Shown: positions 6,402 to 11,549 of the stretch, in pieces
Layout of the letters: each line of letters starts with the position of its first letter
How positions within the stretch are numbered: the first letter of the stretch is position 1
Assembly: GCA_014871665.1 (NCBI GenBank)
Contig: WGSL01000061.1
Span: 1-11,549 of the forward strand
From: Collinsella sp.
GTDB lineage: Bacteria; Actinomycetota; Coriobacteriia; Coriobacteriales; Coriobacteriaceae
Direction: 5' to 3'
Length of the DNA stretch: 11,549 nt
Position numbers and translations under genes: made by a program
Notes under the pieces: generated by a model
What the model saw: only the letters and a program-made list of their open reading frames with translations
The model's database searches: none
Told to the model about the DNA's origin: nothing

Positions 6402-7202
6402 CTACGGCCGCTGGCCCATGCCACCCTCGAGGGTGACGGTCTCGCCGTTCATGTACTTAAAGTCGGGACCGCAGAGCTGAACGACCACGCGGCCAATTTC
6501 CTTCTCGACGTCGCCGTAGTGACCAGCCGGCGGCATGTGGACGTTGGCCTTGAACGCCTCGGGGTAGGCATCCTGGAAGTTCTCGAGCGCAGCGGTCCAA
6601 GCAAGCGGGCACACGATGTTGACGTTGATGCCGTCCTTGCCCCACTCGTTGGCGGCAACGCGGGTCAGGCCGCGGATGCCCTCCTTGGCGGCAGCATAGC
6701 TGCACTGGCCATAGTTGCCAAACAGGCCGGCGCCCGAGGCAAAGTTGACCACGGAGCCCTTGGTCTCCTTCAGGTGCGGATAGGCCTTCTGCATGTACAG
6801 GTAGGTGGCATACAGGCCAGAGTAAATGGCCAGGTTGAACTGATCCATGGTGTGATCGGCGATGGTCACGCCCGAGGCGCTGGCCTGAGCATTGTTGACG
6901 ACGGCGTCGATGCGGCCGAACTCCTCAATGGCCTTGTCGATGACGTTCTGGACGACGGCCTCGTTGTCCTGACCAGCCGAGACATCGGCCTGAACAGGCA
7001 GAACCTTGACACCGTACTCGGCCTCGAGAGACTCCTTGGCGGCCTCGAGCTTGGCAACGTTGCGGCCGGTGATGACGAGGTTCGCGCCCTCCTTGGCAAA
7101 TGCGATATCGATGCCGTAGCCGATGGAGCCAGCGGAACCGTCCTTAAGCGTGGCCTTGCCGCCGCCGGTGACGATCACGGTCTTACCAGTGAAAAGTCCC
7201 AT
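6402..7202 (-). CDS. Short-chain dehydrogenase/reductase, NAD(P)-dependent
   Basis: Cytosolic SDR of 266 residues. The Rossmann nucleotide motif is unusual: the first glycines (TGGG, 12-15) are separated from SIGYGI (26-31) by an extra loop containing KATLKDGSAG. NNAQASASG (103-111) replaces the common NNAG. The catalytic triad is intact, with S156 in FASGAG and Y169-x3-K173 in YAAAK. The C-terminus FKYMNGETVTLEGGM is the normal SDR ending. The substrate cannot be read from sequence. In gut Coriobacteriia several SDRs of this size are hydroxysteroid dehydrogenases, and the expanded loop recalls some of these, but that is only a possibility. ATG 7200-7202 follows AAAGGA at about six bases; a longer in-frame start (7250) is rejected for lack of a ribosome site. 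Confidence 0.85.
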   Translation of the reverse strand: MGLFTGKTVIVTGGGKATLKDGSAGSIGYGIDIAFAKEGANLVITGRNVAKLEAAKESLEAEYGVKVLPVQADVSAGQDNEAVVQNVIDKAIEEFGRIDAVVNNAQASASGVTIADHTMDQFNLAIYSGLYATYLYMQKAYPHLKETKGSVVNFASGAGLFGNYGQCSYAAAKEGIRGLTRVAANEWGKDGINVNIVCPLAWTAALENFQDAYPEAFKANVHMPPAGHYGDVEKEIGRVVVQLCGPDFKYMNGETVTLEGGMGQRP

Positions 7203-7496
7203 ACAAAGTCCTTTCAAATCGCGACGGGCGAACCCGCCGACTGCGCGCATCCAAATAAACGCGCCAAAAGCTGAGATGCAACTTTAGCGCGTTCAAGCGA
7301 AAATAAAAGACCACGGTAGGCGAACGGCACCACGTCGTTCGGCGAAGGGATTGTCAAGTACAAACTGAATAAAGCGACCGAGTTATTGTTATCAGATCGA
7401 GCCATCGAACACGTTTTGAAACTTTGCTGCGGCGCGCGGGATGTCGGCGCGAGACTTTATCATAGGGTGACGAACAACGATGAGGAGCACATGCCT
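7203..7496. promoter_or_regulatory. Divergent intergenic region between the SDR and coiled-coil genes
   Basis: Holds the control regions of both divergently transcribed genes. A perfect minus-strand TTGACA (7357-7352) faces the SDR gene but lacks a -10 at normal spacing. A plus-strand TATCAT (7458-7463) precedes the coiled-coil gene by about 30 bases, without a clear -35. Inverted repeats: AACGCGC (7258-7264) with GCGCGTT (7287-7293), extended inward by AAAG/CTTT, would lie in the SDR leader; CGAACG (7321-7326) with CGTTCG (7336-7341) is a possible operator. No small gene is supported. Confidence 0.4.
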
Positions 7497-9260
7497 ATGA
7501 CAGACGAGCTGGACCCCCAGACTCAACAGCATATTGATGATCCCGCAGACGTCACCGCAGATACTGACGCTGTGACCTGCGATAGTATCGACATCGACGA
7601 CCCCATCTTGGACGAAAGCGCTACGGCGGAAACCCCCGAAACAGAAAACGCCGATGAGCAAAACAACGATGCGCCCGCTCAGGACGACGCCCCTGTACAG
7701 GACGACGCCCCGCAAGCAGCGGGCCCCATCGAGGTGTCTTCGGAAGAAGAGCTCGATGCCGTCATGGACTCCATGATGGATGCTGTCAAAGCGATGAAAA
7801 ACGCCGTCGCCGATGCCGATATCGATGCCGAGGAAGAGGAGGCCGCCGTGGCGGCCTCGACCTTTGTGCCCGGCGAGACTCCGGTTGCCGACCAGGGCAG
7901 CACCATGCCCTCGTTTCTGCAGCTCGAGCACCCCACGATTGGCGCCGATGCGGTCGATCCGCACGCAGCAGGCTTTTCTGTGGTCGAGGGCGGTACCGGC
8001 AATATCGCCGCGCCGCAGGCTGCCGATGCGGACGCTGCCGACACCGCTCGCCCGACCGCCCCGCATTCCCCCGCCGCGAGCCGCGATCTGGGGACCGCTG
8101 TCTCGAACACTGCGAACGCCGTGGGCACCTTTATCGCCCAGGGCGCCTCGGCCATGCGCGAGATGAACGCCGCGAAAAAGGCACTTGCCGATGCCCGCGC
8201 CCACCTGGCCGAACTTGAGCAGCGCATTGCCGATCAGGCCGAGGAACTCGAGACGCGCCAGGATATCGCAGGCCGCTACGAGCAGATCGTCGCCGACCAG
8301 CGCCAGGCGATTGCCACGGCCCAAAAGACTGCAGCGGCCGCCGAGATTGACCGTGATGCCCACGCCGCCAAAGCGACAGAGCTCAAGGGTCAGTTCGAAC
8401 AAATGAAGACAGAGGATGACGCGACTGAGCTCCGCCTGAAGGCCGCGCTCGACGCCGTGGAGGCCCGCGAGGCGAGCTCTCGCGAGACCGGCAACCGCCT
8501 CGTTCGACGTCTTGAGGATTCCAAGCGCATCCGCGACAAGGTGAAGGCCGAGCGAGACGCCGGCATTGCCGCCGCACAACAAACCGTCGACGCCACGCGC
8601 GCCCAGCTCGAGACGCTGCGTCATGAGTATGCCGAGCTGCAACGCAATCCCTCGGCAAATCCCGCCAACTATACGGTGCGCACCAGCGAGCTCTCGATGC
8701 AGATCTCCGACACGGCAGATGCCCTGCGTAAAGCCGAAGAAGATGTCCCGCGCATCACCGCCGACCTTGAGCACTCGCTTGCCGCAGCCGAGCAGGCCGT
8801 CGAGCAGGCTCAAGCCCCCATTGCCGAAGCCAAACGCGCGCACCAAGCCGTGACGACTGAGGCTGATGCCGCGCGCGACGAGCTGCAGACGGCGAAGACT
8901 GCCGCCGCGACGCGCCAGCGCGAACTGCGCGAGAAGATCGCTGCCGAGGACAAGGCACGCCGCGACCAAGAGCAGAGCATCGCCAACGCCCAAGCAGATG
9001 CCGCGCATGCGCAGTCGATTATCGAACAGGCGACCGAGGTACACGACCACCCAGAGATCACTGAGTCGCTTGCAGGGTCCTTGGCCCGAGACAAAGCCGA
9101 ACACGCCGAGACCGAGCGAGAAGTCGCCCAGCTCGAGGCCACCGAGGACGCGGTGCGCGAGCGTACCCGCGACTCACGCATCAAATTCACCGGCGCCATC
9201 GTCTGCATCGTCGCCGCAATCCTGGTGATCATCCTGGTCTGGCTGTTCGCAAGCAAGTAA
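7497..9260 (+). CDS. Tail-anchored coiled-coil protein of unknown function
   Basis: A 587-residue protein I do not recognise. Residues 1-215 are acidic, low-complexity and probably disordered, with a short tandem DAPAQD/DAPVQD motif at 58-69. Residues about 221-385 and 396-560 are Ala/Glu/Lys/Arg-rich heptad-like coiled coil, broken by a Pro/Asn-rich hinge (NPSANPANY, 384-392). A single hydrophobic helix at about 564-584 ends three residues before the stop and is preceded by R558/R561/K563. This is a C-terminal tail anchor with the long coil in the cytoplasm; there is no signal peptide. ATG 7497 is nine bases from GAGGAG (7482-7487); ATG 7491 is possible but only three bases away. A scaffold or envelope-tethered structural role is a guess. 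It stands alone on its strand. Confidence 0.8.
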   Translation: MTDELDPQTQQHIDDPADVTADTDAVTCDSIDIDDPILDESATAETPETENADEQNNDAPAQDDAPVQDDAPQAAGPIEVSSEEELDAVMDSMMDAVKAMKNAVADADIDAEEEEAAVAASTFVPGETPVADQGSTMPSFLQLEHPTIGADAVDPHAAGFSVVEGGTGNIAAPQAADADAADTARPTAPHSPAASRDLGTAVSNTANAVGTFIAQGASAMREMNAAKKALADARAHLAELEQRIADQAEELETRQDIAGRYEQIVADQRQAIATAQKTAAAAEIDRDAHAAKATELKGQFEQMKTEDDATELRLKAALDAVEAREASSRETGNRLVRRLEDSKRIRDKVKAERDAGIAAAQQTVDATRAQLETLRHEYAELQRNPSANPANYTVRTSELSMQISDTADALRKAEEDVPRITADLEHSLAAAEQAVEQAQAPIAEAKRAHQAVTTEADAARDELQTAKTAAATRQRELREKIAAEDKARRDQEQSIANAQADAAHAQSIIEQATEVHDHPEITESLAGSLARDKAEHAETEREVAQLEATEDAVRERTRDSRIKFTGAIVCIVAAILVIILVWLFASK

Positions 9261-9287
9261 ACCGGCTGCCAAAAAAACGCTCAACGC

Positions 9288-9354
9288 AGTTGCGGTGAGA
9301 CAGTTCCTGTTTAGCCTCAAAAAAGGCCAATTCAAGAACTATCTCACCGCAACT
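9288..9354. repeat. AGTTGCGGTG-family inverted repeat, copy B
   Basis: AGTTGCGGTGAGA (9288-9300) pairs perfectly with 9342-9354. After one mismatch AGTTC (9302-9306) pairs with GAACT (9336-9340), and GCCT (9314-9317) with AGGC (9324-9327) closes an A-rich loop. It lies 27 bases after the coiled-coil stop codon, in the convergent gap with queA. The outer ten bases are the same as in copy A (3143-3209) but the interior is different. Confidence 0.85.
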
Positions 9355-9371
9355 TATTAGATTGATGCAAG

Positions 9372-9429
9372 GTAGTCATTGGGGACGTTCTTAAACGACC
9401 AGTCGAACAAGAACGTCCCCAATGACTAC
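9372..9429. repeat. Perfect 21-bp hairpin of the GGGGACGTTCTT repeat family
   Basis: Arms 9372-9392 and 9409-9429 are perfectly complementary over 21 bases (core GGGGACGTTCTT/AAGAACGTCCCC), with a 16-base loop carrying CGACCAGTCG (9396-9405). The right arm recurs at 6267-6287. No T-run follows. The 9261-9610 gap as a whole contains this hairpin, repeat copy B and the cassette below, and no gene. Confidence 0.85.
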
Positions 9430-9447
9430 ATCGACAACCAAAGAAAT

Positions 9448-9611
9448 GCCGATGTTATGGCAGAGTCAGCGAGCGGGTCGCATTTGAGACAAGGTGACGT
9501 GAAACGAAAGGGCGCTGACCTTCTGGTCGCGCCCTTGAAGTTGAACGTCAGATTGTCCAAATGCGGCCCGCGCAGCGTCGAGTAGTTACGCGGTTCGTAG
9601 AACCGCGTAAC
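9448..9611. repeat. Gene-end cassette, copy 2 (downstream of queA)
   Basis: Same framework as 6315-6400: a GCCGATG...GTCAGCGAGCGG block (9448-9476), a core, CCGCGCAGCGTCGAG (9569-9583), and the GTTACGCGGTTC hairpin (9585-9611). The core is about 100 bases instead of about 20 and is folded as described in the next entry. The orientation relative to the gene it follows is the same as in copy 1. Confidence 0.65.
9473..9571. ncRNA. Candidate structured RNA: three stacked stems inside cassette copy 2
   Basis: Stem 1: 9473-9486 and 9488-9492 pair with 9553-9571 (GCGGG/CCCGC, one G-U, CGCATTTG/CAAATGCG, bulged A9487, GACAA/TTGTC). Stem 2: TGACGT (9495-9500) with ACGTCA (9545-9550). Stem 3: AAGGGCGC (9508-9515) with GCGCCCTT (9529-9536), then GACC (9517-9520) with GGTC (9525-9528) around a TTCT loop, with T9516 bulged. 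Nearly all bases are paired in one long rod. The fold is possible from either strand; the minus strand would place it in the queA 3'UTR. The RNA itself is inferred; only the complementarity is seen. Confidence 0.5.
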
Positions 9612-9612
9612 T
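9584..9612 (-). terminator. Hairpin overlapping the queA stop codon
   Basis: AGTTACGCGGTTC (9584-9596) pairs perfectly with 9600-9612 around a 3-base loop. Two bases of the queA stop codon (9611-9613) lie in the stem. With 13 bp it is a strong 3'-end structure, but no T-run follows, so termination is uncertain; transcript-end protection or a Rho-assisted end are alternatives. Confidence 0.45.
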
Positions 9613-10828
9613 AACAAATGAGCATGGCGTCGCCAAAGCTGAAGAAGCGGTAACGTTCTTCGATAGCGGCGGCGTAGGCATCCATAATCTGGTCGCGGGC
9701 GGCAAGTGCGCTCACGAGCATCATGAGCGTGGAGCGCGGCACGTGGAAGTTGGTGATCAGCGCGTCGACCACGTGATAGGTTGAGCCGGGCATGAGGTAG
9801 AGCTGCGTTGTCGCGTTCTCGCGCACCACGATGTCGCCGCGGCCGAGCGTGTCGGCGCCGTCCTCGCGGCCTTCAAAATAGCGCGCCGTCACGGCCGGAT
9901 CGGACACCGGCGCGTCCGCGTCAAAGGCGCTCTCGAGCGAACGCACTGCGGTGGTGCCGACGGCGATCACGCGATGCCCCTCGGCCTTCGCCTTATGCAC
10001 GGCGTCGACAACCTCCTGCGACACGTGGTAGCGCTCGGTGTGCATCACATGCTGTGTGGGATCGTCCTCCTCCACCAGACGGAAAGTATCGATGCCCACT
10101 TCGAGTTCAACGGCGGCAAACTTGGCACCCTTGGCCTCGATAGCGGCCATGAGCTCGGGCGTAAAGTGCAGACCCGCCGTGGGAGCGGCAGCCGAGTGCT
10201 CCTCCTTCATGGCGTAGACGGTCTGGTACTTCTCGGGGTCGCCCTCGTAATCGGTGATGTAGGGCGGCAGCGGCACGTGACCGGCGGCGTGAATGGCCTC
10301 GTCGAGCGTGCGCGGCTCGCCGGCAGCATTGCAACCGGCCGGCTCAAAGCGCACCAGACGGCCACCGCGGCTATCAGTGACAAAGTCGATGACCTCGGCC
10401 GTCAGCACCACGGGTGCGCCCTCGGGCGCATGGGCGCCACCGGCGCGATACTCAATCTGAGCACCGGGCTTCAGACGCTTGCCCGGCTTGACCAGGCACT
10501 CCCAAACATGGCCCAGCGGATCCACGTCCTCGCGGCGCTTGAGCAGCAGCGTCTCGACCACGCCACCCGAGCCGGCTTTGCGACCGATCAGGCGGGCCGG
10601 CATCACGCGCGTCTTGTTGATGACGAGCACGTCGCCCGGCTCGATATAGTCGATAATGTCGCGGAAGATGCGGTGCTCAACGGTGCCGCCATGCTCCAGC
10701 GGCGCTCCCGCCTGGGAGCCCTTGCGATCCACCACCAGCAGGCGGCAGGAGTCGCGCGGCTCGGCAGGAGCCTGGGCAATCAGTTCCTCGGGAAGGTTGT
10801 AGTCAAAATCATCGGTACGCATAGACAC
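9611..10828 (-). CDS. queA: S-adenosylmethionine:tRNA ribosyltransferase-isomerase
   Basis: Transfers and isomerises the ribose of SAM onto preQ1-modified tRNA to make epoxyqueuosine, the second tRNA-level step of queuosine synthesis; cytoplasmic. Family blocks in order: DFDYNLPEELIAQ (7-19), PRDSCRLLV (24-32), INKTRVMPARL (70-80), ETLLLKR (92-98), CLVKPGKRLKPG (111-122), GHVPLPPYI (183-191), SAAAPTAGLHFT (212-223), GTTAVRSLES (291-300), TNFHVPRSTLMMLVSA (359-374), FFSFGDAMLI (395-404). At 405 residues it is longer than the usual 340-360, through extra segments around 128-180 and 303-335. The GTG start at 10826-10828 is eight bases from AAGGAG; ATG 10822 would be 14 bases away. queH lies 64 bases upstream on the same strand, probably in one operon. 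Confidence 0.97.
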   Translation of the reverse strand: MSMRTDDFDYNLPEELIAQAPAEPRDSCRLLVVDRKGSQAGAPLEHGGTVEHRIFRDIIDYIEPGDVLVINKTRVMPARLIGRKAGSGGVVETLLLKRREDVDPLGHVWECLVKPGKRLKPGAQIEYRAGGAHAPEGAPVVLTAEVIDFVTDSRGGRLVRFEPAGCNAAGEPRTLDEAIHAAGHVPLPPYITDYEGDPEKYQTVYAMKEEHSAAAPTAGLHFTPELMAAIEAKGAKFAAVELEVGIDTFRLVEEDDPTQHVMHTERYHVSQEVVDAVHKAKAEGHRVIAVGTTAVRSLESAFDADAPVSDPAVTARYFEGREDGADTLGRGDIVVRENATTQLYLMPGSTYHVVDALITNFHVPRSTLMMLVSALAARDQIMDAYAAAIEERYRFFSFGDAMLIC

Positions 10829-10892
10829 GTCGGATTCTCCTTATATAGCTAAAGTCCGCTCTACATCCTAGCAGGCTGACGTCCCAAATGAA

Positions 10893-11468
10893 CTACTTTT
10901 TGGCGGCTTTGCGCTCGTCGCGGATGCGGGCGCGGTCCATGGCCGCCTCGACGGCCGAGAACCGGCAGCCGCAGTAATTCTGTCGATACATGCCAAGCTC
11001 GCGCGAACGACGCGTGGCCTCGGGGTAATACGGGCGAAAATCGCGTATAACCGGGACGAGCCCATGTGCCGCCGCCAAGCGCTCAAGCACGTCATTGCAG
11101 GTTTCGAACAACTGATACGGCGAGACGGCGAGCGTCGTACCCACAAACTCAAACCCACGCTCCTGGGCCACACGACACGCCTCGGCCAGACGCAGGGCAT
11201 AGCACGCGCGACAGCGACGAGGTCGATCGGCGCCCAGCGGGGCCACGCCGGCGTCCCAGCGCTCGCGGTCCTCCCCCGCCTCGATAAGCTCGATGTCGCC
11301 ATCGGCACACCACCGGCGCAGCTCGTCCAAACGCCGCCGCCATTCATCGCGCGGCTGAATATTGGGATTGGTCCAGCAAATCGTGGGTTCAAACCTCTCC
11401 TCGCGCAGCAGGCGAACCGGCTCAAGCGAGCACGGCGCACAGCAAGCGTGCAACAACAACGGCTTCAT
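10893..11468 (-). CDS. queH: Epoxyqueuosine reductase QueH
   Basis: Reduces epoxyqueuosine in tRNA to queuosine, the last step of the pathway. QueH is the iron-sulfur enzyme unrelated to the cobalamin-dependent QueG. The 191-residue protein carries the family cysteines: HACCAPCS (C9, C10, C13), the pair C86-x2-C89 in RRCRACYALRL, and YRQNYCGCRFS (C166, C168). WTNPNIQP (32-39) and TTLAVSPYQ (111-119) are further QueH blocks. ATG 11466-11468 was chosen because GAGAGGAG ends six bases before it; in-frame ATG 11474 abuts the ribosome site and GTG 11486 overlaps it. It is co-oriented with queA directly downstream, consistent with an operon covering the last two steps. Confidence 0.95.
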   Translation of the reverse strand: MKPLLLHACCAPCSLEPVRLLREERFEPTICWTNPNIQPRDEWRRRLDELRRWCADGDIELIEAGEDRERWDAGVAPLGADRPRRCRACYALRLAEACRVAQERGFEFVGTTLAVSPYQLFETCNDVLERLAAAHGLVPVIRDFRPYYPEATRRSRELGMYRQNYCGCRFSAVEAAMDRARIRDERKAAKK

Positions 11469-11549
11469 GGACATCTCCTCTCCCACAATGATTTTTTAAG
11501 GCTCTGTTAGACCAGGATTGACATTCCGCCCCGTCATCTTCTTGCGATT
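11469..11549. other. Right-edge region upstream of queH
   Basis: Contains the queH ribosome site (GAGAGGAG, 11475-11482) and otherwise only about 65 bases. No clear promoter for the minus strand and no preQ1 riboswitch are seen. The start of an upstream gene may lie beyond the window edge. Confidence 0.4.

Noticed and set aside
7392..9104. 570-codon minus-strand open frame opposite the coiled-coil gene
   Set aside because: G+C-rich, Ala/Glu-coded genes leave long open antisense frames. The plus-strand protein has coherent coils, a membrane anchor and a ribosome site, while the antisense product is a Gly/Leu/Arg-rich shadow.
9379..9617. Small open frames of 60-70 codons on both strands in the gap before queA
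   Set aside because: They run through hairpin arms and the structured cassette; the codons are explained by repeat sequence.
1..11549. tRNA or rRNA genes and CRISPR arrays
   Set aside because: No tRNA arms, no rRNA-like sequence and no regularly spaced repeats were seen on either strand; the repeats present are isolated hairpins.

Overview
The window looks like a piece of the chromosome of a Coriobacteriia-type gut actinobacterium, most likely Collinsella or a close relative. That is an inference from the G+C- and Ala-rich core genes, the split queuosine gene set with QueH, and intergenic hairpin repeats of a style I associate with Collinsella. No database search was possible.

Layout. (1) 147-3158 (+) encodes a 1003-residue fusion: zinc-knuckle, archaeo-eukaryotic primase-like domain, SF2 helicase, and a PLD-like C-terminus whose catalytic motif is degenerate. 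It resembles the primase-helicase effectors of the predicted 'TOTE' conflict systems and is visibly less G+C-rich than the genes to its right, so it is probably a horizontally acquired defence or conflict gene. (2) 3223-3833 (-) is a DinJ/YafQ-type toxin-antitoxin pair with an operator-like cluster of inverted repeats in front. (3) 3948-4706 (-) is a LOG-family (TIGR00730) protein. Its short leader holds an intrinsic terminator and a sequence able to pair with the start codon. (4) 4920-6059 (-) is tgt. (5) 6402-7202 (-) is a short-chain dehydrogenase with an expanded Gly-rich loop. (6) 7497-9260 (+) is a tail-anchored coiled-coil protein of unknown function. (7) 9611-10828 (-) is queA and 10893-11468 (-) is queH.

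Functionally, tgt, queA and queH are the last three steps of queuosine tRNA modification: preQ1 insertion at position 34, addition of epoxycyclopentanediol, and epoxide reduction. They are split by the SDR and coiled-coil genes. The helicase-primase and toxin-antitoxin pair form an accessory block on the left.

The intergenic DNA is unusually structured. Two unrelated minus-strand genes (the SDR and queA) end in the same cassette: a GTTACGCGG hairpin abutting or overlapping the stop codon, then conserved flanks around a variable hairpin core, then a GGGGACGTTCTT-type repeat. In the queA copy the core has grown into a roughly 100-nt multi-stem fold. A second repeat family with AGTTGCGGTG inverted termini sits behind both plus-strand genes, and one copy supplies the last codons and stop of the helicase-primase gene. 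These gene-end modules and the LOG leader are the least explained parts of the window.
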